Assembly (NCBI GenBank): GCA_030597505.1
Contig: JAUVRS010000169.1
Span: 1-6,246, forward strand
Source of the DNA: Desulfobacteraceae bacterium
Lineage (GTDB): Bacteria; Desulfobacterota; DSM-4660; Desulfatiglandales; Desulfatiglandaceae
Direction: 5' to 3'
DNA length: 6,246 nt
Shown: positions 1 through 5,475 of the stretch, one piece after another
How the letters are laid out: each line of letters begins with the position of its first letter
How positions within the stretch are numbered: position 1 is the stretch's first letter
Translations under genes and position numbers: made by a program
The notes under the pieces: model-generated
What the model was told of the DNA's origin: nothing
Databases searched by the model: none
What the model saw: the letters and a program-made list of their open reading frames with translations, nothing else

Positions 1-72
1 ATGGGTGCACAACCCTTTTTCAACCAAATATTCGCCGAATTTTTTGGCAAGTATCTCTCCGTTATTTTCCAT
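1..72 (-). CDS. 5' end of an unidentified gene, cut by the left edge
   Basis: Only the first 24 codons are visible, reading MENNGEILAKKFGEY and then LVEKGLCTH. The start is supported by an AGAGG ribosome binding site at 79-83, six bases before the ATG at 72-70, and by an 11-base overlap with the stop of the upstream membrane-protein gene, typical of translational coupling. The short stretch GEYLVEKGLCT resembles the opening helix of MshEN/GspE-type N-terminal domains, whose pattern is roughly GE-LV-x-x-GL. This is too little sequence to assign a family, so function is left open. Confidence 0.6.
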   Translation of the reverse strand, partial: MENNGEILAKKFGEYLVEKGLCTH

Positions 73-514
73 TTTTAACCTCTTTTTCCCATCTGAAAAC
101 AAGATAGCAACATATCAACGATACACCCATAAAACCATCCCCAAAGGCGGCCAGTTGAATCAGTGCGGGTGAAGATGTGAATCTTGCGTTTGTCAGCAAA
201 AAGACAACGGCCGCTGTCTTTGAGAAGACAGTCAAAAGTACCAGATGTTTGTATTTTTCCAGATTCACCAAAGGGAAAAGATAAAACAGGCCGGATAAAA
301 AAAGAAGAATTCCCACTTGGCGCATAAAAAAGATATTTTCTATGAGTGTCGAAAAAAAAAGCTTATAAAAACTATTTGTAAAAAAATAGATAAAAGCCCC
401 AAAAAAAAGACTGTGGACACCGGTTCCGAGAATAACAATAAATAACAATCCCTGACCCCAGGAACCTGGAACGAGTTTTGCCAGGACGCTGTTTTGTTTT
501 TTTGAATAAATCAT
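62..514 (-). CDS. Small four-helix membrane protein, function unknown
   Basis: Not recognised as a named family. Translated from the ATG at 514 it has 150 residues, with a short basic N-terminus (MIYSKKQ) and four hydrophobic segments at about 22-45, 66-84, 90-109 and 118-140. It ends in a charged cytoplasmic-type tail. The last helix carries a small-residue motif, FGDGFMG. There is no signal peptide, heme motif or catalytic signature. The frame stays open upstream to a GTG at 565, but those 17 extra residues are polar and no ribosome binding site precedes that GTG. The ATG has only an AAAGGG about 12 bases upstream, so the start is uncertain. It lies beyond the terminator of the cytochrome cluster and overlaps the next gene by 11 bases, so it probably belongs to a separate transcription unit. 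The gene contains several A runs of 7-9 bases (for example 352-360), which are risk points for sequencing indels. Confidence 0.7.
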   Translation of the reverse strand: MIYSKKQNSVLAKLVPGSWGQGLLFIVILGTGVHSLFFGAFIYFFTNSFYKLFFSTLIENIFFMRQVGILLFLSGLFYLFPLVNLEKYKHLVLLTVFSKTAAVVFLLTNARFTSSPALIQLAAFGDGFMGVSLICCYLVFRWEKEVKNGK

Positions 515-646
515 CGATATATTAAACCCTTTGTTTGCCAAACAATGCCTATTTGACACTGGCACAATGTTTCAGAGCTGATCTCGGATCTGGATTGGGC
601 CGGTTCTGGTTTTAGAGTCACGCCGGCAAACCGAAAAGATCACTTT

Positions 647-683
647 AAAAAAAAAGACAACCGGGTGCGTAAGGTAAACCCGG
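647..683 (-). terminator. Rho-independent terminator closing the cytochrome cluster
   Basis: Read on the minus strand, a perfect six-base stem CCGGGT/ACCCGG (678-683 and 661-666) encloses an 11-base loop. Five bases (TTGTC) follow, and then nine consecutive T residues (655-647). It lies 40 bases after the stop of the module 1 cytochrome b gene and is correctly oriented to end transcription of that cluster. Confidence 0.75.
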
Positions 684-722
684 GCATCAGGATATCATAA
701 CGCGGATCGGGGCTACGGATGT

Positions 723-1556
723 CTACCAGGTGATGGAGGGGCTGTTTATAATACCGCCAACAAGCAGGAATAGCCCTACGGCTATGGCGGAATAACCAAA
801 GACATAAAAGACTGTCCGTTTTAATAAAGATGCTTGGGGAACAAGAAGACTCTCCAGTTTCCCCTCATGGGCCATCCGGGCGATCCAGAAGGGTTTTTCA
901 TGGATGGTTGCATCCAGATCCGCGCTTCCCTCAAACATGGTCCGGTCCATGGGGAAATTGTGGCTTCGTAGATGCCCCACAAAGAAATGGATGACAAACA
1001 CGTGACCCATGGCCAAGATGGCCTCAATCCGGTGGACCCACAGGGCCACATTGAGGGTCCAGCCCGGTAGGATGCGGGTAACCAGAAGAGGAAATGTCAG
1101 CATAAGTCCGGTGAGCCCTAACACGATGATCCCCCAGAATACACCCCAGTAGTCAAATTTTTCCCAATAGGTCCAACGATCAAACCGGGGGGCCTTTATC
1201 AACCCAAAAAACCAGAACACATGATGAGTAGATTCAAAGATGTCTTGCGGCTGGGGCACCAAGGAGTCCGGGGAAAAAAGGCAACGGGGAAAGTTTCGCC
1301 AATCAATTTTAAAGCACAAGTACAGGATGTGAGCCAGAAAAAGGCAGATCATAAAAAGACCCATATATTTATGGATCTGGGTTGCGTTGGCGTAACCTCC
1401 AAAAACCGATGCCAGCCATTTTCCCCAGGGGCTTCCAATGTACATGCGAGCCACACCCGTGCAACCCTGTGTCATAAAAGAGATAATCAGCAGCACGTGA
1501 AAAAGCCGCTGGATCAGGCTGAACCTTCTGATCCTAATGTTTGTCTTTGTGCCCAT
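723..1556 (-). CDS. Cytochrome b, membrane quinone-interacting subunit (module 1)
   Basis: This 277-residue integral membrane protein is of the formate dehydrogenase gamma / Ni,Fe-hydrogenase cytochrome b type. Five hydrophobic segments lie at about 18-36, 61-82, 136-155, 173-196 and 248-270. Histidines shared with the module 2 paralogue are H20, H62, H76, H175, H190 and H195. H62/H76 are 14 apart and H175/H190 are 15 apart within single helices, which fits binding of two b hemes. Shared loop motifs include FxPDSxVP (94-101), FDRWxYxEKF (125-134) and FPM with MFxG after the fourth helix. Its expected role is electron exchange between the quinone pool and the periplasmic c hemes of the neighbouring triheme protein. 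I chose the ATG at 1556 because it gives the same length as the paralogue and follows AAGGGG by 11 bases. It overlaps the triheme gene by 23 bases. The frame is open upstream to 1646, but that would add 30 residues unrelated to the family. Confidence 0.88.
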   Translation of the reverse strand: MGTKTNIRIRRFSLIQRLFHVLLIISFMTQGCTGVARMYIGSPWGKWLASVFGGYANATQIHKYMGLFMICLFLAHILYLCFKIDWRNFPRCLFSPDSLVPQPQDIFESTHHVFWFFGLIKAPRFDRWTYWEKFDYWGVFWGIIVLGLTGLMLTFPLLVTRILPGWTLNVALWVHRIEAILAMGHVFVIHFFVGHLRSHNFPMDRTMFEGSADLDATIHEKPFWIARMAHEGKLESLLVPQASLLKRTVFYVFGYSAIAVGLFLLVGGIINSPSITW

Positions 1557-2265
1557 CTGTTTGGTGGCCCCTTTTTTTTGCAATAAATTCCCGAATCCCC
1601 CAAATGGCTGCATGGGGTATAAAAACCAGAAAAGTGCCGGCCGCAAGGGCCATCATCATCCAGAATGCCACAAAAAGCATTGGGAAGGTCTTCCATGTGT
1701 CAGCTAATGTCGGGTTTGGTTCGTGGACAACAAACGTCGCGTATGAGGCATTGGCCCCTTCGTGGCACTTGGAGCAGACATGGGAATGGCGCCGTAAGGG
1801 ATTCATGGGAGAATAGTAGTGGTTTATGCCGGCAATGGGATCGGGGCCGTGACATTGTCGACAAGTGATCCCCATGCGGGCTATATGGAGGCCGCGGGTC
1901 TGTTGAGGGTGGCATTTGATACATTTGATCCGCTGATAGAACCTGAGCTGCTCGTGGGAATCCGCCATATATGTTCTGCGGTCCAACCAGTCGCCAGTGG
2001 TGTACAAAGTGGGGCCGGCCTGGAATATGGGCCCGCCTGCCAGCGGTACCCCAGGACCGGGCCTGGTCTCCCAGTGTTCATAATACCCGGTGCTCATCTC
2101 ATGTCCGCGGTACTGGTAGACAGGCGAAGAGAGCCTGTCTTGGGCCCTGACCGTCGGGGTTAAGACGGTCACGGACAGGGCAAGGGACACAAAGAGACCG
2201 GTTGTGGCCAAAAAGCCTGAAACAAAGGGGCGCATTTTGTTGGATGTTTGCCTCCTGGATGTCAT
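1534..2265 (-). CDS. Membrane-anchored triheme cytochrome c (module 1)
   Basis: This is a 243-residue exported protein. It has an N-terminal signal sequence with probable cleavage after VRA (about residue 41), a periplasmic domain with three heme c sites, and one C-terminal membrane helix at about 194-216 followed by a basic tail. The heme sites are CIKCH (115-119), CRQCH (135-139) and CSKCH (164-168). Further histidines shared with the paralogue (H127, H160, H181 and H218) are candidate distal ligands. The segment GITCRQCHG, then YSPMNP and RRH, is almost identical in both copies and identifies the family core. It probably bridges cytochrome b and the octaheme protein at the outer face of the inner membrane. 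It starts 23 bases after the octaheme stop. The start is ambiguous: the ATG at 2265 has no good ribosome binding site, while the ATG at 2235 (residue 11) has AGGAGG but about 15 bases away. Either leaves the signal peptide intact. Confidence 0.85.
   Translation of the reverse strand: MTSRRQTSNKMRPFVSGFLATTGLFVSLALSVTVLTPTVRAQDRLSSPVYQYRGHEMSTGYYEHWETRPGPGVPLAGGPIFQAGPTLYTTGDWLDRRTYMADSHEQLRFYQRIKCIKCHPQQTRGLHIARMGITCRQCHGPDPIAGINHYYSPMNPLRRHSHVCSKCHEGANASYATFVVHEPNPTLADTWKTFPMLFVAFWMMMALAAGTFLVFIPHAAIWGIREFIAKKRGHQTDGHKDKH
1568..1579 (-). other. A8G4 homopolymer tract in the triheme/cytochrome b junction
   Basis: On the coding strand eight A residues are followed by four G residues, near the 3' end of the triheme gene. 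The tract supplies the AAGGGG that serves as ribosome binding site for the overlapping cytochrome b gene, and codes for lysines of the cytoplasmic tail of the triheme protein. The cytochrome b frame is also open across it. See the finding on possible slippage. Confidence 0.4.
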
Positions 2266-2288
2266 GTCTTATATGTCCCCGACAATGG

Positions 2289-3551
2289 TTAAGGCCTGCG
2301 ATGAACGCCCAAGAGACTCTTTTTTGAGAGACCATCAAAAACGGATTGCAGGGTCGCCAGATCTGCGTTTTTGTGTTTATGACAGGTCTGGCATGAGTTG
2401 GGGATTGCCGGGTTTCTCAGGGTATCTTCCGGCAATAGGGTCACGAATGTGTGACTATGGGTATCCCCTGATTCTGCGCTTGTTGCTATTTTGGGCATGT
2501 GGCAGCCGATGCAGTTGGCGAATGAGTGGATGGAATGGGCGGCATTTTTGTTTATGAGTCTGTGGCACATCAAACATTGCTGTGACCCGGATCCCTTTGT
2601 TTGAAATTGAGTGGGTGGCACACCCAGCTGATGGACATAGTGGCAGGAGGTACAGGAAACGCCCTCCCTGGCGGGCACCGACTGTTGCCAGTCGAGGTAT
2701 TGCTGGTGGTGCCCCTTTGCAAACTCGTTGGCGTAAAAGTGTTTTACGTCTCCGCCGGCAAAGGAGGCGGATTTGAAGTAAGGCCCCAAAGCCTGACCGG
2801 GCAGGTGGCCCACGGGCCACGGCACACCCTTTACTTTGGTGGACTCACCCCGGCTGTGGCAGGTGCCGCAGATTTGAGTCCTGAGACCTGAAGGGAGCCT
2901 GGACGGATTGAGGATGGTCGTCCGCTTATCAAAGATGGCTGTTTTGGGCAAGGCCACGTGATAGGAACCGGGTCCATGGCAGGCCTCGCACCCGACCCTT
3001 GCTTCAGAAAAAGTGTTTTTTTTCAAATCCACTCCCATGGCATGACAACCGCCGCATTCCTTGATCCATGGGCGTTTGGACCAGTCATCCTCATGGTAAT
3101 TGACCCACTTATTGGTCCAGGTGTTGTACTGGATAGGGGCAATGTATAAAATGCCGTCTCTTTCAACAAGGAACTGCTGTCGCCACTGAACGCCAATGGT
3201 GTACTTTATGTCGCTCTCTTTGGGGATATAGATTTCATTGACGGGTATTTTCAGGCTTTCACTCAGGTGCTCCAGATCCGCTCGAATGACCTTGGGATTG
3301 ATCTCTGTAATCATGGCATCTTTATTCTTGGTTACATCCTGAAGGCTTCGGCTGTGGAGAGTTGACTTCCAGGAGTCATAGTGTTCCAGGTGACAGAACC
3401 TACAAACATCGGAGCCCACATAGGACTTTGGCTCCTTGGTCAACTTTTCCAAATCAATTGAGCCAATCTCAGGGCCTCTGGCCTCACAGCTTATCAGGAC
3501 CAAACCCAAAAAGGCCATCAAGATAAGTTTGATGCATCCAATTTTTTTCAT
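2289..3551 (-). CDS. Octaheme c-type cytochrome lipoprotein (module 1)
   Basis: This 420-residue protein has a lipoprotein signal peptide: a basic start, a hydrophobic core and the lipobox LISC with the lipidated cysteine at C22. The next residue is Glu rather than the Asp that retains lipoproteins in the inner membrane of E. coli. Eight CXXCH sites begin at residues 50, 166, 188, 228, 300, 326, 347 and 387. The first heme is separated from the rest by about 115 residues without heme sites, a segment containing WRQQF and NYHEDDW. The CGGCH and CEACHGPG pair, followed by further histidines (HH at 281-282, H307, H339, H342, H365 and H367), matches the general pattern of cytochrome c554-like multiheme proteins with bis-histidine hemes. 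It is a periplasmic or outer-membrane electron carrier. A G-rich Shine-Dalgarno (AAAGGGGGG) lies three bases from the ATG. First gene of module 1. Confidence 0.88.
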   Translation of the reverse strand: MKKIGCIKLILMAFLGLVLISCEARGPEIGSIDLEKLTKEPKSYVGSDVCRFCHLEHYDSWKSTLHSRSLQDVTKNKDAMITEINPKVIRADLEHLSESLKIPVNEIYIPKESDIKYTIGVQWRQQFLVERDGILYIAPIQYNTWTNKWVNYHEDDWSKRPWIKECGGCHAMGVDLKKNTFSEARVGCEACHGPGSYHVALPKTAIFDKRTTILNPSRLPSGLRTQICGTCHSRGESTKVKGVPWPVGHLPGQALGPYFKSASFAGGDVKHFYANEFAKGHHQQYLDWQQSVPAREGVSCTSCHYVHQLGVPPTQFQTKGSGSQQCLMCHRLINKNAAHSIHSFANCIGCHMPKIATSAESGDTHSHTFVTLLPEDTLRNPAIPNSCQTCHKHKNADLATLQSVFDGLSKKSLLGVHRRP

Positions 3552-3614
3552 GTTCCCCCCTTTGCATTCACAAAAAGTAGAATTTGATATAGTTTTCTGA
3601 AAAATAAGGGTAAG

Positions 3615-3759
3615 CGTTCACAGGTTCAGGCCTGCCCGCCATCGCTCTCGCTCAGGCGAGGCGGGCGGGGTTCAACGTTCAAGGTCAGGGACAAGGACAC
3701 AATTGAAGATCCGGAGTCCCCGTAAAATTTGAACGTCTGAACCTTTCAACCCGTGAACG
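3615..3759. repeat. Nested inverted-repeat element between the two modules
   Basis: The element is bounded by inverted CGTTCAC (3615-3621) and GTGAACG (3753-3759). Just inside lie GGTTCAG (3623-3629) and CTGAACC (3737-3743), then CGTTCAA (3676-3682) and TTGAACG (3729-3735), and innermost GGGAC (3688-3692) and GTCCC (3716-3720). Variants of GTTCA recur in both orientations. The pattern suggests a short non-coding mobile or REP-like element rather than a simple promoter region. No transposase is present. Whether it is repeated elsewhere in the genome cannot be seen here. Confidence 0.5.
3634..3666. other. Strong GC-rich hairpin inside the inter-module repeat
   Basis: Arms GCCCGCC (3634-3640) and GGCGGGC (3660-3666) pair perfectly. 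The stem continues with TCGC (3642-3645) and GCGA (3656-3659) after a single bulged A at 3641, leaving a 10-base loop. It could slow or partly end transcription leaving module 2, or stabilise the mRNA 3' end. No T run follows directly on the minus strand, so it is not a standard intrinsic terminator. Confidence 0.6.
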
Positions 3760-3772
3760 ATTACCTTGATTT

Positions 3773-4606
3773 TTAGTGCAATTGTACATAGCGGCCGTAA
3801 ATCACAGCGCCTATGACCAAATAGATGCCAATAGCAAAAGCCGCGCTCCCAAAAGAAAAATAAAGTATCCTATACCAGAGGGGAGGGGTTTTTGCCTGGA
3901 CAATCTCCAATTTCCCCTCCTTCTTTAGACGTTCCAGCCAGGCTGGTTTTTCCTCCTCCACCTCGTCCAACGGGACGCAGCCCGAAAACATGGCCTCGTT
4001 CATGGGAAATTTTGAGGGTGTGAGATGTCCGGAGAAAAAATGAACAACAAAAATAAAGGCAATCGCCAGGAGTGCCTCGGCCCTGTGAACAAGGGCGGCC
4101 ACATTCAAGACCCATCCGGGCAAAAACTGGGTTGTCAGCAGAGGAAATCTTAGCATCAACCCGGTAATCGCCAGCAGAGGTACCCCCCAAAAGACCCCCC
4201 AGTAACCGAACTTTTCCGGATAGGCCCAACGGTCAAATTTTGGGGGGGACCCTATGCCGAAAAACCACAAGGCTCGCTCCACAAGATGTCTTGCATCCTG
4301 AAAGTTGGGAACCATTGAATCCGGTCCAAAGATGCTCTTTTTCCAATTCTTCCAGTCGACCTTTATACCGATGTATATGATGTGGGTTCCAAAACAAACC
4401 ATCATCAAAACACCCCCCCAGAAATGGATCTGAATGGCGGTTGCGTACCCGCCGAAGATCCATGTGAGGAACCGCCCAAAGTCGGTGGTGATAAATAAAC
4501 GGCTAAAGCCCGTATCAGCTTGTGTAAGAAAAGTTAAGATAATCCAAAGGTGAAATATTCGTTGTATTCTCGTGTATCTTTTAATGTATATCCTTTGCGT
4601 CATCAT
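3773..4606 (-). CDS. Cytochrome b, membrane quinone-interacting subunit (module 2)
   Basis: This 277-residue paralogue of the module 1 cytochrome b has identical length and topology. Hydrophobic segments lie at about 17-35, 60-81, 135-154, 172-195 and 247-270. The shared histidines are H19, H61, H75, H174, H189 and H194. Histidines found only in the module 1 copy (H111, H112, H185, H199) are absent here, so they are unlikely to be essential heme ligands. Over the third-helix region (132-157) 19 of 26 residues match the paralogue. It is expected to bind two b hemes and exchange electrons between the quinone pool and the triheme partner. Two adjacent ATG codons (4606 and 4603) could start it; AAGGA lies nine bases before the first. 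It overlaps the end of the triheme gene by 26 bases (23 if the second ATG is used), matching the junction in module 1. Confidence 0.88.
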   Translation of the reverse strand: MMTQRIYIKRYTRIQRIFHLWIILTFLTQADTGFSRLFITTDFGRFLTWIFGGYATAIQIHFWGGVLMMVCFGTHIIYIGIKVDWKNWKKSIFGPDSMVPNFQDARHLVERALWFFGIGSPPKFDRWAYPEKFGYWGVFWGVPLLAITGLMLRFPLLTTQFLPGWVLNVAALVHRAEALLAIAFIFVVHFFSGHLTPSKFPMNEAMFSGCVPLDEVEEEKPAWLERLKKEGKLEIVQAKTPPLWYRILYFSFGSAAFAIGIYLVIGAVIYGRYVQLH

Positions 4607-5462
4607 TTGCAGGTTTCCTTATTTTCGATAATAACTGTCTTGGGGCGACCACAAACTTTTGTTCCATAAAAAAAATCAGTTTATCGATGGGTGGTTTCCA
4701 TTTTTTTATTAATTTCTCTCTCCATTGAACAATAAAGCGGTTGGGTATAAAAAAGAGCAGAAAGTCAATGGCGGGTTTCTTTTTTTTCATTGCCAGTTCT
4801 TGCACAAACACCATAAGAATATGGGGAATAAAGAAGGCCAGTGTCCCACCCAAAAGCAAGAGCATCATCCAATAAGCATAATACAAGACAGGAAAGTTCT
4901 CCTTTGCTGCTGCAGATTCAGCCCTGGGTTCATGGATAAGATAGGTCCCAAAAGCGACATTGGCCCCTTCGTGGCACTTGGTGCAGACGTAGGCATGCCG
5001 TCGGATGGGGTTCATGGGCGAGTAATGGTATTTGATCGCGGCGATAGGCTCTGCCCCGTGACACTGGCGGCAGGTAATCCCGGCCCGGACCGAGTGGAGG
5101 TTCCGGGTCTGTTTGGGATGGCACTCGACACAGCTGTTCCGATAGTAGAACTTTAGCCCCCGATGTGAGTCGGGCAGACGGGTGCGAATACGCACAAGCG
5201 CCGAGGAGGCCCCGTAAGCTGCGAGGCCGCGCTTGGTTGAGGGCCTTGCCACGGTAGCCCTCGCCCGACGGGGACTGACTTCGTAGCCTTCATAGTACCC
5301 GCTCGCCACCCGCTCCCGATAGCGATAGATTTTCGAGCCACCTTTTACCTCAGCCCAAACCGGCCACAACAAAGGACCCACCAAGAGGGCAATCAACCCA
5401 ATCAGGGGCACCATCACCCCTCCAAGATAAACCAAACGCATACCCCTCACAGCCTTTTTCAT
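4581..5462 (-). CDS. Membrane-anchored triheme cytochrome c with expanded C-terminal tail (module 2)
   Basis: This is a 293-residue paralogue of the module 1 triheme protein. A signal sequence with probable cleavage after VWA (about residue 37) is followed by heme sites CVECH (110-114), CRQCH (130-134) and CTKCH (159-163), then one membrane helix at about 190-213. Conserved non-heme-site histidines include H122, H155, H176 and H214. It has two differences from its partner copy. First, the tail after the membrane helix consists of three tandem 27-residue units (210-290), where the paralogue has one, which explains most of its extra 50 residues. Second, residues of roughly 65-97, coded by very GC-rich DNA, do not align with the paralogue. 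Its role should be the same: relaying electrons between cytochrome b and the octaheme protein. It starts 13 bases after the octaheme stop, with GAGAGG upstream. The tail is expected to be cytoplasmic. Confidence 0.86.
   Translation of the reverse strand: MKKAVRGMRLVYLGGVMVPLIGLIALLVGPLLWPVWAEVKGGSKIYRYRERVASGYYEGYEVSPRRARATVARPSTKRGLAAYGASSALVRIRTRLPDSHRGLKFYYRNSCVECHPKQTRNLHSVRAGITCRQCHGAEPIAAIKYHYSPMNPIRRHAYVCTKCHEGANVAFGTYLIHEPRAESAAAKENFPVLYYAYWMMLLLLGGTLAFFIPHILMVFVQELAMKKKKPAIDFLLFFIPNRFIVQWREKLIKKWKPPIDKLIFFMEQKFVVAPRQLLSKIRKPANDDAKDIH
4593..4835 (-). repeat. Three tandem 81-base (27-residue) coding repeats
   Basis: Units are 4755-4835, 4674-4754 and 4593-4673, coding residues 210-236, 237-263 and 264-290 of the module 2 triheme protein. 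Seven positions are invariant in all three: FF at 1-2, V9, K17, K20, P21 and D24. Units 1 and 2 share 13 of 27 residues and units 2 and 3 share 10. Each unit is a hydrophobic half starting FF followed by a lysine-rich half ending KP. Divergence between units shows the expansion is not recent. Confidence 0.75.
5171..5270. other. GC-rich divergent patch inside the module 2 triheme gene
   Basis: By count, 71 of these 100 bases are G or C, against 38 of 70 in the adjoining 5101-5170. The encoded segment, rich in Arg and Ala (for example PRRARATVARP), does not match the Gly/Pro-rich segment at the same place in the module 1 protein, while both flanks align well. The reading frame is kept. It may be an inserted repeat or a locally exchanged segment. 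Confidence 0.45.
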
Positions 5463-5475
5463 GATTGTTCCTCTC

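Noticed and set aside
533..543. Small palindrome GTTTG-C-CAAAC upstream of the four-helix protein gene
   Set aside because: Five-base arms occur often by chance and there is no second copy or clear promoter nearby, so it is not called an operator.
1221..1586. Plus-strand open frame of 121 codons
   Set aside because: Lies opposite the cytochrome b gene, has no domain or signal, and is a shadow of the real coding strand.
1557..1646. Longer cytochrome b start at 1646
   Set aside because: Adds 30 residues with no match in the paralogue; the ATG at 1556 gives equal lengths in both modules.
1819..2163. Plus-strand open frame of 114 codons
   Set aside because: Antisense to the triheme gene with no recognisable features or ribosome binding site.
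3561..3612. Possible promoter before the module 1 octaheme gene (TATATC with a weak TTACCC 16 bases upstream on the minus strand)
   Set aside because: The -35 match is only about three of six in an AT-rich stretch; not strong enough to annotate.
4725..5156. Plus-strand open frame of 143 codons
   Set aside because: Antisense to the module 2 triheme gene; composition reflects the opposite strand.
5160..5300. Frameshift in the module 2 triheme gene explaining the mismatch with its paralogue
   Set aside because: I read all three minus-strand frames through the patch and none restores the Gly/Pro-rich paralogue sequence, so a frameshift does not explain it.
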